Assembly: GCA_965539935.1 (NCBI GenBank)
Contig: CBETVX010000009.1
Span: forward strand, 1-64,000
Origin: CBETVX01 sp965539935
GTDB taxonomy: Bacteria > Bacillota > Clostridia > Peptostreptococcales > Caminicellaceae
Reading direction: 5' to 3'
Length of the DNA: 64,000 bases
Part shown: positions 8,313 through 16,128 of the stretch, piece by piece
Numbering within the stretch: position 1 is the first letter of the stretch
How the letters are laid out: every line of letters starts with the position of its first letter
The notes under the pieces: generated by a model
What the model saw: the letters and a program-made list of their open reading frames with translations, nothing else
Database searches by the model: none
What the model was told of the DNA's origin: nothing
Position numbers and translations under genes: made by a program

Positions 8313-8483
8313 TGCCATTGCCTTTTCCAGTTTATTTAAATGTTGTATAGGAAAATGTCTTAATAGCTCTTTAAATTCTTCTACAGTTAAACCTGTTGTT
8401 GTAGTATATATTTGTATTTTCCCATTTAAATCCGCATTAATAAATCTTTGTTTTATCTCTTCAAAGTTAGCATTTTGAGCCAT
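8310..8483 (-). CDS. Small hypothetical protein, 57 residues
   Basis: I chose ATG at 8483, which has GAGGAG 7 bases upstream; upstream in-frame Met codons lie beyond that site. The protein begins MAQNANFEEIKQRF and contains GLTVEEFKELLRHFP, which looks like a short amphipathic helical protein. I do not recognise a family. Its ribosome site and codon use match the neighbours, and it ends inside the terminator shared with superoxide reductase, which supports a real gene. Confidence 0.6.
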   Translation of the reverse strand: MAQNANFEEIKQRFINADLNGKIQIYTTTTGLTVEEFKELLRHFPIQHLNKLEKAMA

Positions 8484-8576
8484 TATATCACTCCTCATAA
8501 TATTATCTAACAATATTAGTATTGGAGTTTTAAAAGAATTTATACTCTTTTAACCCAAATTACTAAAATATCCTCT

Positions 8577-9113
8577 CTATTTATATACTTCCTCCTTTAA
8601 AGTAGCCACATAGGGAAGATTTCTATATTTTTCTCCATAATCGATTCCATATCCAACTATGAATTCATCAGGTATATCAAAACCTTTATAATCCACTTTT
8701 AAATCTACTTTTCTTCTTTCTGGTTTATCTAGCAAAGTACATATCTTAAGGCTATTTGGATTTCTAGATAAAATATTTTCACAAAGATATTTTAATGTAA
8801 GACCAGTATCTATTATATCTTCTACAATCAATATTTCTTTATTTTCAATACTAAAGTCCAAATCCTTAAGTATTTTTACAACCCCAGAGCTTTCAGTGGA
8901 CATACCATAACTTGATACAGCCATAAAATCTATAATTACAGGTATATTAATTTTTCTAATAAGATCACTTAAAAATACATTAGCACCTTTTAAAACTCCA
9001 ATGACTATAAGCTCTTTACCTTTATAGTCCTCACTTATCTTTTCTCCAAGCTCTTTAACCTTCTTTTCTATTTGTTCCTCTGTAAAAAGTATTTCTTTAA
9101 CATCATTTTTCAT
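8577..9113 (-). CDS. hpt: Hypoxanthine phosphoribosyltransferase
   Basis: 178 residues from ATG at 9113, preceded by AGGTGG; the ATG at 9134 lies upstream of that site and would add seven residues. It transfers a phosphoribosyl group from PRPP to hypoxanthine or guanine for purine salvage. The PRPP-binding motif ILIVEDIIDTGLTL is near residue 90-103, the PPi loop GVLKGANVFLSDL near 40-52, and the purine-binding YGIDYGEKYRNLPYV near the C-terminus. It lies 29 bases after the YkvA-like gene and may be cotranscribed with it. Confidence 0.95.
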   Translation of the reverse strand: MKNDVKEILFTEEQIEKKVKELGEKISEDYKGKELIVIGVLKGANVFLSDLIRKINIPVIIDFMAVSSYGMSTESSGVVKILKDLDFSIENKEILIVEDIIDTGLTLKYLCENILSRNPNSLKICTLLDKPERRKVDLKVDYKGFDIPDEFIVGYGIDYGEKYRNLPYVATLKEEVYK

Positions 9114-9142
9114 TTTTACACCACCTATATTCAATAGTATTA

Positions 9143-9514
9143 TTAGTTGCTATCATAATCTTCTTTTACTTCATATTCTACATTGTCTATAATTTTAGAT
9201 GTGTTGACATCTTCATTAGACTTTCTGTCTACCGAATCTTTATTGATTATATATTTATCCAGTTCATGGGAAGCTTTAGATATTGCATATATAGCCAATA
9301 CTATATCATCAACAAATCCAAAGCCTAATATGGGATCTGGCAATAAATCTATCGGTGAAAATACATAAACAAGCATTGCCATTAAAAGTACTTTTTTAAA
9401 GATACTAATATTTTTATCTTTAAAATACTGTGGCAAAACCCAGACTCTATTAAAAAATCTAATAATTTCTCTCCATAGACCTAATTTTCTATATCTAGAA
9501 CTAATGAAAATCAC
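9143..9514 (-). CDS. YkvA/DUF1232 family membrane protein
   Basis: 123 residues. The central segment KKVLLMAMLVYVFSPIDLLPD followed by GFVDDIVLAIYAI is the DUF1232 signature (YxxSPxDLxPD plus a DD pair). One or two hydrophobic segments suggest membrane attachment; the charged C-terminus varies in the family. Function is not established. The GTG at 9514 has only a poor upstream site; an ATT at 9505 lies better after GAGGG, so the exact start is uncertain by three residues. Confidence 0.85.
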   Translation of the reverse strand: MIFISSRYRKLGLWREIIRFFNRVWVLPQYFKDKNISIFKKVLLMAMLVYVFSPIDLLPDPILGFGFVDDIVLAIYAISKASHELDKYIINKDSVDRKSNEDVNTSKIIDNVEYEVKEDYDSN

Positions 9515-9701
9515 ACCCTCATGATCTATTTCAAATATATAATATCATTTTTTTATATTTTTTGCATCAATCTAAATAACTATGTTCATAAATTACTATA
9601 TTTTAAATCTTTATAAATACTATGATTAATAAATACATATAATAAATTTGTATATTATTTAAAAAACTAATATTAATTGTATTTTACAAAGGAGGAATAA
9701 A

Positions 9702-10247
9702 ATGATAGAAAGATTAGTTGGCAATAAAGCCCCTGACTTTGAAATGCCTATTGCATTAGGAGATGGAGAAAACTTTGGTAAGGTTAGTTTGAAAGATTAT
9801 AAGGGAAAATGGTTAATTTTATACTTTTATCCATTAGATTTTACTTTTGTTTGACCTACTGAAATCACTGGGTTCAGTGATAGATATGAAGAATTCAAAA
9901 AATTAAATGCTGACATACTAGGTGTAAGTACAGATAGTATTTACTCCCATAAAGCATGGATGAATACACCAAGGGATAAGTTTGGTTTAGAAAAACTTAA
10001 TCATCCCTTAGCTTCAGATATTACCCATAAAGTTTCAAAGGATTATGGGGTATATATTGAAGATGAAGGTATTGCTACAAGAGGTTTATTCATCATAGAC
10101 CCCGATGGAATAATTAAGTATCAGGTTGTTCATGATTTAAGTGTAGGTAGAAGCGCTTCTGAAGTTTTAAGAGTACTTCATGCTCTGCAAACGGGTGGTC
10201 TTTGCCCATTAAATTGGGATATTGGAGAGGAAACATTAGATGTTTAA
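9702..10247 (+). CDS. prxU: Selenocysteine-containing peroxiredoxin (UGA decoded as Sec)
   Basis: A 181-residue typical 2-Cys peroxiredoxin interrupted by a single in-frame TGA at 9852-9854 (codon 51). TGA falls exactly where the peroxidatic cysteine belongs, in FYPLDFTFV-U-PTE, where ordinary family members read FVCPTE. The resolving cysteine is kept in GGLCPLNW near residue 169, and the reading frame on both sides is intact and conserved (MIERLVGNKAPDFEM before; GVSTDSIYSHKAW after). A hairpin suited to a bacterial SECIS starts 9 bases after the UGA. GGAGGAATAAA precedes the ATG at 9702. The enzyme reduces peroxides. This matches the known PrxU of amino-acid-fermenting clostridia. Standard ORF calling would report only the 3' part, starting near 9960. 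Confidence 0.93.
9864..9881 (+). promoter_or_regulatory. Bacterial SECIS element in the peroxiredoxin mRNA
   Basis: A perfect 7-bp stem, ATCACTG / CAGTGAT, closes a GGTT loop. The loop begins 16 bases after the UGA and has G at its first two positions, as bacterial SECIS elements recognised by SelB usually do. It lies inside the coding sequence, as expected in bacteria. Confidence 0.88.
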
Positions 10248-10253
10248 AACAAA

Positions 10254-10291
10254 GACAAGCCCTCTTAATTCTAAGGGGCTTGTGCTTTTTT
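10254..10291 (+). terminator. Terminator after the Sec-peroxiredoxin
   Basis: Imperfect stem ACAAGCCC / GGGCTTGT with a T-rich tail (TGCTTTTTT), starting 7 bases after the stop codon. Confidence 0.8.
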
Positions 10292-10346
10292 ATATATAAA
10301 ATCATCCTTTATTAGCCTTACATAATATATCTATAATTAATATTTA

Positions 10347-11963
10347 TTATCCTACTAAATCAATAGCTTCCAGGATTTTAGGAATAACCTGTTTTTTTCT
10401 TGAAACAAGATTTTCAATAAATATTCCTTGATTATTTCCTTTATTAAAAGCAGCACTAATAATACTATTATTTTCACATTTGTATAATAAATATGATCCT
10501 TCTTTCAAAATATCAGTAATTAATACTAAATTTAAATAATATTGTCTATTATCGTATAATTCATTTATAACTTTTAAAAATTCATTTTTCCTTTTAAATA
10601 CTTCATCAATATCTAAAGTAAATATTTGTCCTATTCCAATTTTATTACCCTTAACATTAAACTCTTTAAAGTCTTTTAATATTATTTCATCGACTTCTTC
10701 TCCTTCTAAGGATGTTCCTGCTTTAAACATTTCCATAGTATATAGATCTAGGTCTAAGTTTAATACTTTATTTAATTCCTTTACTACACTTTTATCAATC
10801 TCGGTGGTTGTTGGAGATTTAAAATACAGTGTATCTGAGATAATACCTGATAGGAGAATTCCTGCTATTTTATAGTCAATTGGAATATTATATTCTTTGA
10901 ACATATTATAAATGATTGTACATGTACTACCTACAGGGCTATTTCTAAAACTAATAGGCTTAGATGTTAAGATATCCCCAATTTTATGATGGTCTATAAT
11001 TTCTAATATTTCTGCTTCATGTAGACCTTGTACACTTTGGGAATATTCATTATGGTCTACTAACATTACTTTTTTCCTATTTGGGTTTAAAACATGTCTT
11101 CTACTTATAAACCCTAAAAATCTATTGTTTTCTGTTACTATGGGATAATTTGAATGCTTATTTGTTATTAACTCTTCATTTACATCTTCTAGGTACTCAG
11201 TCTCAACAAACTTAACTATATCCTTTTTTATCATTATTGAAGAAATATAATTGCATTGATTTATTAGTTTAGATATTGTATATGTATCTTCACTCAATGA
11301 AATTATAGGGACATTCATTTTTTGGGCTTTTTTAATTAGTTTATCTGGTATTTTGTTTACTCCTGTCACTATTATAAGTTTTACTTCTCTTTCAATTGAG
11401 TAATCTATTATATCGTATCTATCTCCCACTATAACAATACTATCTTCATTTAATATTTCTTTTTCCTTTATAGTATCATAATAAAAAGCTACTACTGAAA
11501 TATGTCCTTCTATCTCAATATCATCCCCTGCTAAGATTTCACCATTTAAATCTTTAACAATATTGCTTATTCTTGTCTTTAAATAATAAAAGTTACCTTT
11601 AATTAATGCCATGGCTATATCTTTCATAGTCACAATTCCAAGTAGCTTATTATCATCATTAACTATTGCTAAAGTTCTTATTTTATTCTCTTCCATAATT
11701 TTGAATGCTGAAATAATAGTACTATAGGGCTTTATACTTAATACTTTATCATAATTCAAATCTTTAATCTGGGTTTTAACATTTTCTAATTGTTTAGGTA
11801 TATCAATATCAAAATAATCTAATATATATTTAGTCTCTTTATTAATACCACCTAATATACAAGGAACAGTATCATATCCAAGATGATTTTTTAAATGGGA
11901 CAAAGCAATGGCTGACATAACAGAGTCAGTATCAGGATTTTTATGACCAAAAATATATATCAC
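10347..11963 (-). CDS. Manganese-dependent (family II) inorganic pyrophosphatase with CBS and DRTGG domains
   Basis: 538 residues, far longer than the ~310 of plain PpaC because a regulatory insert splits the catalytic DHH domain. Catalytic motifs are GHKNPDTDS (5-14), VDHNE near 302 and DHH near 323, with the DHHA2 domain at the C-terminus. The insert holds two CBS repeats (near 70-125 and 250-295) around a DRTGG region (near 165-245). In characterised CBS-PPases adenine nucleotides, and diadenosine polyphosphates in DRTGG forms, control activity. It hydrolyses pyrophosphate from biosynthesis. The start is GTG, with GGGAGG 7 bases upstream. It appears monocistronic. Confidence 0.95.
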   Translation of the reverse strand: MIYIFGHKNPDTDSVMSAIALSHLKNHLGYDTVPCILGGINKETKYILDYFDIDIPKQLENVKTQIKDLNYDKVLSIKPYSTIISAFKIMEENKIRTLAIVNDDNKLLGIVTMKDIAMALIKGNFYYLKTRISNIVKDLNGEILAGDDIEIEGHISVVAFYYDTIKEKEILNEDSIVIVGDRYDIIDYSIEREVKLIIVTGVNKIPDKLIKKAQKMNVPIISLSEDTYTISKLINQCNYISSIMIKKDIVKFVETEYLEDVNEELITNKHSNYPIVTENNRFLGFISRRHVLNPNRKKVMLVDHNEYSQSVQGLHEAEILEIIDHHKIGDILTSKPISFRNSPVGSTCTIIYNMFKEYNIPIDYKIAGILLSGIISDTLYFKSPTTTEIDKSVVKELNKVLNLDLDLYTMEMFKAGTSLEGEEVDEIILKDFKEFNVKGNKIGIGQIFTLDIDEVFKRKNEFLKVINELYDNRQYYLNLVLITDILKEGSYLLYKCENNSIISAAFNKGNNQGIFIENLVSRKKQVIPKILEAIDLVG

Positions 11964-12124
11964 TTTTTTACCTCCCTAACCAATGTATTTAAACTAACAG
12001 TCTAGTATTATATAAGTACTAATTGTATTTGTCAACTGAAAACTTTTAGTAATAAATACATTCTTAACCTTTGCCAAACCTATAGGGTTATTCTCCACCA
12101 ATATATCATTTATTTTGTAGCAAA

Positions 12125-12166
12125 TAAAAAACCATGTTGAAAATATCATTACATGGTTTTTTTATC
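12125..12166 (-). terminator. Terminator of the asr operon
   Basis: AAAAAACCATGT / ACATGGTTTTTT arms around a 13-base loop, directly after the asrC stop. The T-run on the minus strand fits an intrinsic terminator. Confidence 0.8.
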
Positions 12167-12184
12167 TTAATTAGTATTAATTTA

Positions 12185-13147
12185 TTAATATTTTATCCCC
12201 TTCCAATAAATAGGGGTACATACTTCTGCTGTACTAGGTAGGTTGACATCCTTTAATGCCCATTTCTTGAATTCTTCAAACCCAGTACGATCAACTATAT
12301 ATCCAATATGTTCCTTTCTTCCTGGTGCTTCAGGATCAATATATTTCTCAACATAATCATAAGTATTTAAAATAATCTTTATTATGCTATCTTCATCTAC
12401 CCATTTTATAAAATCTTCACCCAACCTTGGATTTTTCTTTCCTGTTCTTCCAAAAATAGTTAATCTATATAGCTTTTCCCGCTTTCTTGTCCATGCCCCA
12501 GTTGGACAGGCAATAACACATTCTCCACAACCTATACATTTTTCTACGTTACGTTGAACCTTATAATTAACGCTTTTTAAAGCCTCAACAGATTTTTTCT
12601 TGCATTTTTTTACACAAGCTCCACAACTTACGCATTTATCCCTATCATATTGGGGCTCAGTCATTCCCATTATTCCAAAATCATGCATTCTTATCTTTGC
12701 ACAGTCATTAGGACAGCCTGTAAGTGCTATCTTAAAGTGTAAGTCATTAGGGAAAATAGCTTTTTCTATGCGTTTTGCAAATCCACTTGTTTCATAACAT
12801 GCATAGGGACAGACATTGTTCCCTACACAGGCTACAATATTTCTTGTTCCAGCTGCAGAGTAACCTTTGCCTGGAACCTCTTGATTAATATCAAGTCCTT
12901 CTATAATTGGTTGAAGAAGTTCATTTACTTTAGGCATATCTTCATATTTAATTCCAGGAACCTCAAAACCTTGCCTACTTGTGATATGAACCGTTCCATT
13001 TCCATATTTGTCAGCAATTTCTTGAATCATTGAAAGATATTTTGCTTCTAAATGTCCTCCTGGAACACGAATCCTTGAAGCTGTTATTCCCCTATGTTTT
13101 GTAACTCTAAATGCATTTTTTTTAAGAATCTTTGTATTCATATCCAT
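12185..13147 (-). CDS. asrC: Anaerobic sulfite reductase subunit C
   Basis: 320 residues. This is the catalytic subunit carrying siroheme and iron-sulfur clusters, which reduces sulfite to sulfide with electrons from AsrA and AsrB. The siroheme/4Fe-4S ligands appear as CVGNNVCPYACYET near 105-118 and LTGCPNDCAKI near 141-151. Two ferredoxin-type clusters follow: CVSCGACVKKCKKK near 174 and CIGCGECVIACPTG near 203. AGGAGGTGAACTATT precedes the ATG. It is the last gene of the channel-asrA-asrB-asrC operon, 16 bases after asrB, and is followed by a terminator. Confidence 0.97.
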   Translation of the reverse strand: MDMNTKILKKNAFRVTKHRGITASRIRVPGGHLEAKYLSMIQEIADKYGNGTVHITSRQGFEVPGIKYEDMPKVNELLQPIIEGLDINQEVPGKGYSAAGTRNIVACVGNNVCPYACYETSGFAKRIEKAIFPNDLHFKIALTGCPNDCAKIRMHDFGIMGMTEPQYDRDKCVSCGACVKKCKKKSVEALKSVNYKVQRNVEKCIGCGECVIACPTGAWTRKREKLYRLTIFGRTGKKNPRLGEDFIKWVDEDSIIKIILNTYDYVEKYIDPEAPGRKEHIGYIVDRTGFEEFKKWALKDVNLPSTAEVCTPIYWKGIKY

Positions 13148-13163
13148 AATAGTTCACCTCCTA

Positions 13164-13964
13164 CTAATCAATAAAAGTTTTTCCTTTTACATAATTAAAT
13201 ACAGGACCGTCTAAACAGACATAGATATCATCTATCTTACAATGTCCACATTTACCTATTCCACAACACATTTTACGTTCGTGGGAAACCCAAATATTTT
13301 CTTCTAGGAATCCTATATTTAAAAGACCCTGTGTTGCAAATCTCATCATTGCCGGTGGTCCTACCACTATTGCCACAGCCTCTTTAATATTTTCAAACTT
13401 AAGTTCTGGAATATACTTTGTTACAAGTCCAACGGGATATTTTCCTTCTTCATCTCCATCTAAAGTATCTACTGTTAAAGTAACATTTATATTCTCTTCC
13501 CATTTTTTAAAATCTTTATGGAATAATATATCCTTAGGGGTTTTAAATCCTGCAATCAAAGTCATATTTTTTACTTCTTTGGGATTATTTGAAAAATAAT
13601 CTATAACTCCTTTAACGGGAGAAACTCCAGTTCCTCCTGCTATAACTACTAACTCCTTATCTTTATAAATATTTACATCAAACCCATTTCCATAGGGTCC
13701 TCTTAGGAAGAGTTTATCTCCTATATAATGTTCAAAAACTTCGTTAGTAACCTTTCCAACTTTACGGATAGTAAAATCAATTAATCCTTCTCCAATTCCA
13801 CTTACAGAAATAGGGGCTTCTCCAAACTTTGGTATAGAAACCTCAAAAAATTGTCCAGGTTTTACTTCACCCTCATAGGTCATTCGGAAGGTATATTCTA
13901 TTTCAGTATGTTTTATTATTTCTTTTATTTCAGACATAAAAGGAATATATTCATTATTATTCAT
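13164..13964 (-). CDS. asrB: Anaerobic sulfite reductase subunit B (FAD/NAD(P)H module)
   Basis: 266 residues, related to dihydroorotate dehydrogenase electron-transfer subunits. It oxidises NAD(P)H through FAD and passes electrons to AsrA/AsrC. The FAD-binding beta-barrel occupies the first ~100 residues; VVIAGGTGVSPVKG near 104-117 is the nucleotide-binding loop. A C-terminal cysteine cluster, CCGIGKCGHC near 235-244 with a further Cys in DDIYVCLDGPVF, binds a 2Fe-2S centre. It overlaps the end of asrA by 8 bases, which indicates translational coupling. Confidence 0.96.
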   Translation of the reverse strand: MNNNEYIPFMSEIKEIIKHTEIEYTFRMTYEGEVKPGQFFEVSIPKFGEAPISVSGIGEGLIDFTIRKVGKVTNEVFEHYIGDKLFLRGPYGNGFDVNIYKDKELVVIAGGTGVSPVKGVIDYFSNNPKEVKNMTLIAGFKTPKDILFHKDFKKWEENINVTLTVDTLDGDEEGKYPVGLVTKYIPELKFENIKEAVAIVVGPPAMMRFATQGLLNIGFLEENIWVSHERKMCCGIGKCGHCKIDDIYVCLDGPVFNYVKGKTFID

Positions 13965-14973
13965 CGCTATTAACCTCCTTTATAGCATCTTCTAATTTAT
14001 TGATACAATTAGAAAAAGAAATATACTCTGGACAGACATCATCACATCTACCACAACCAACACACATATGATAGCCAAAACGTTTTTTATAATCATATAC
14101 CTTATGAAGAACTTTAAATCTCATTCTTTGTCCATTTTTCTTGCGATAAGATCCTCCACCGGCTACATCTGTATATCCATCAACCATACATGAAGCATGG
14201 ACCCTACGTCTTTCTCCTACTTTCCCATTGTCAGTATAGAAAATATCTTGCATAGTAAAGCATGCACAAGTTGGACATACAAAATTACATCTTCCACAAT
14301 TAATACAACGACTATCATATTCATCCCACATTTTTGATTTAGCCACATTTATAGAAAGACCTTCTGGAATATTCACATGAACCTTAGTCTCTGTAACATA
14401 GGAAGGCTTTATTTCTCCTTGACTTAAGCTGTTATTTAGCAAAAGTTCTTCCCACTCTTGACATTTATTATCCATGCCATAACCATTTTCTGTAGGCTCT
14501 AGACTTGCATCATAGGTATCAATTTTATTAGTATTCATATCTACGCAAAAACAATTTTCAAAGGCATTTTCACAACCTATTAAAATAAATTTAACCTTTT
14601 CACGGATTCTTTTATAATAGTAATCTTCAAAACCATTATTAAGATATATTTCATCTAATCTTTTTACTGCATGTAAATCACAGCTTCTTAAAAATACTAT
14701 TGCTCCCTTTTTAGGGCCATCTGCTTCCTTAATTTCATCCTCAGTAAAGTAAAATAAAGTCTGTGAAATTGGTAGCAAAATTTCTTTAAAAGAAAAGTTT
14801 GACTTTACACCAAACTCGATTTCGTCTACTGTATCTATGGCTTCATATCGTATAGAATCAGTATCTGAAAAAGCTCCACCTCCTATTATTCTTTTAGGAG
14901 CATAAATGATATAATCCTTTGACCATTTCTTAAACACATTATTAATGCCTTCTTTATTAAAAGAAAAGCCCAT
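13957..14973 (-). CDS. asrA: Anaerobic sulfite reductase subunit A (ferredoxin-like)
   Basis: 338 residues. It is the electron-transfer subunit with two 4Fe-4S motifs near the C-terminus: CINCGRCNFVCPTCACF near 221-237 and CVGCGRCDDVCPEY near 304-317. The N-terminal ~200 residues are the 4Fe-4S dicluster/AsrA domain with extra cysteines (CENAFENCFC). The ATG at 14973 has AGAGGTG upstream, a site that lies within the last codons of the channel gene; the two genes are 3 bases apart. This supports one operon with the channel first. Confidence 0.96.
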   Translation of the reverse strand: MGFSFNKEGINNVFKKWSKDYIIYAPKRIIGGGAFSDTDSIRYEAIDTVDEIEFGVKSNFSFKEILLPISQTLFYFTEDEIKEADGPKKGAIVFLRSCDLHAVKRLDEIYLNNGFEDYYYKRIREKVKFILIGCENAFENCFCVDMNTNKIDTYDASLEPTENGYGMDNKCQEWEELLLNNSLSQGEIKPSYVTETKVHVNIPEGLSINVAKSKMWDEYDSRCINCGRCNFVCPTCACFTMQDIFYTDNGKVGERRRVHASCMVDGYTDVAGGGSYRKKNGQRMRFKVLHKVYDYKKRFGYHMCVGCGRCDDVCPEYISFSNCINKLEDAIKEVNSDE

Positions 14974-14976
14974 AAA

Positions 14977-15744
14977 CTACACCTCTTTCTTTTTTGAAAT
15001 TAAGAAATATGGGACAGCAAGACATATAATTCCTCCTATCATATTTCCTAAAGTTACCGTTATAATATTATAAAAATATCCTCCAAGACTTACAGCAGCC
15101 TTAAAAGGAGATATTAAAGCAATTGTTAATAGTGTCATATTTGCAACACTATGTTCAAACCCAGTAGTTATAAAAGCAAATAAACATAAAGATATCATAA
15201 TTAACTTTCCACTATCTGATTTACAACGAAATCCACTCCATACTGCAACACATACTAAAATATTACATAATATTCCTCTTATAAAGAGAGGTAGTATGTC
15301 TATCCCCATTTTTGTAGCAGCTGTAGCAGCTATAAATTCTCCTACATTTCCTTTATTAAGGCCTGAACCTAAAAACAATAATGCCAAAATAATTGATCCA
15401 ATCCAATTTCCTATGTAGCATACAATCCATAATCTAACTACATCTTTCAAGGAAACTCTTTTCCCCATAGCGCCTACTGCCATAATGAAATTGTTTCCTG
15501 TAAAAAGTTCTGCTCCTGCAATTATTACGAGACTTAAGGCTATACCAAAGGATATCCCCATAACAATCTTAGTATGAGGTAGACCATTTAATAAGCCTCC
15601 TATAGTAAAAATAAGTAAAATTCCAAAACCAACAAAAACCCCCGCTAACACAGAAGCCATAAAGTATCCTAATGGATTATTTTTTAAAAAATCCACTTTT
15701 GTCTTTGCTGCCTTCATAACAGCTGTAATTTCTTCGAAATACAT
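14977..15744 (-). CDS. Formate/nitrite/hydrosulfide channel family protein (FNT), probably sulfide exporter
   Basis: 256 residues from ATG at 15744, where GGAGG stands 6 bases upstream. It has the FNT six-helix layout, with two half-repeats and the typical GAELFTGNNFIMAVG and SVANMTLLTIAL loops. FNT channels pass formate, nitrite or HS-. The direct linkage to asrABC matches the hydrosulfide channel (FNT3/HSC) characterised in Clostridioides difficile, so export of sulfide from sulfite reduction is the best guess. Transcription probably starts about 20 bases upstream under a Crp/Fnr-like palindrome. Family is firm; the ion is inferred from context. Confidence 0.92.
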   Translation of the reverse strand: MYFEEITAVMKAAKTKVDFLKNNPLGYFMASVLAGVFVGFGILLIFTIGGLLNGLPHTKIVMGISFGIALSLVIIAGAELFTGNNFIMAVGAMGKRVSLKDVVRLWIVCYIGNWIGSIILALLFLGSGLNKGNVGEFIAATAATKMGIDILPLFIRGILCNILVCVAVWSGFRCKSDSGKLIMISLCLFAFITTGFEHSVANMTLLTIALISPFKAAVSLGGYFYNIITVTLGNMIGGIICLAVPYFLISKKKEV

Positions 15745-15773
15745 ATCTATCCTCCTCACCAAAGATTGTTATA

Positions 15774-15822
15774 ATTATAACTTAATATATATAAAAAATC
15801 TGTGATTTAAATCACAGATTTT
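15774..15822 (-). promoter_or_regulatory. 28-bp perfect palindrome with Crp/Fnr-type core upstream of the channel-asr operon
   Basis: Positions 15795-15822 form a perfect 28-bp palindrome. Its core TGTGATTTAAATCACA matches the Crp-family consensus TGTGA-N6-TCACA. On the minus strand a TATAAT (15774-15779) lies downstream, and no good -35 is present; the palindrome covers that place. Its centre falls about 41 bases before the expected start, the usual position for class II activation. The sequence is visible; the regulator is inferred. Confidence 0.75.
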
Positions 15823-16051
15823 CTTTAATATATTTGTTCCAGTATAAGAGTTCAAACTTTTTCAAGACAGAATTAATTATGCTAAGCGTTGTATTTTAAA
15901 TACTTTAAGAGAAATTAAACTTTTACCAGTAAAATAATATAATTCAAACTTAATAATAAAAATGAAAAAAATAAAACAAATATTAAGTGCTCACTGAGAA
16001 GATTTTGTTAAAATATATAGGCTTTAAAAAAAGAAAAAGCCTAGTATAGAA
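15823..16051. other. Non-coding gap between the asr and ABC importer operons
   Basis: AT-rich and without a convincing ORF on either strand. It contains a small hairpin, AGGCTTT / AAAGCCT (about 16019-16042), next to the importer terminator. I see nothing else with support. Confidence 0.5.
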
Positions 16052-16080
16052 AAAAGCACCCCATATAGGTGCTTTTCTTC
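16048..16080 (-). terminator. Terminator of the FecBCD-type importer operon
   Basis: Stem AAAAGCACC / GGTGCTTTT with a 7-base loop at 16052-16076; the minus-strand product ends in a T-run. Confidence 0.8.
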
Positions 16081-16128
16081 TTATCTCCCTAAAAGCCAAA
16101 GGTTTGAATTACTTTAAACTATTAGTAA

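Noticed and set aside
9852..9854. The stop inside the peroxiredoxin as a nonsense mutation (pseudogene)
   Set aside because: It lies exactly at the catalytic Cys codon, both flanks stay in frame and conserved, and a SECIS-like hairpin follows; a random mutation is unlikely.
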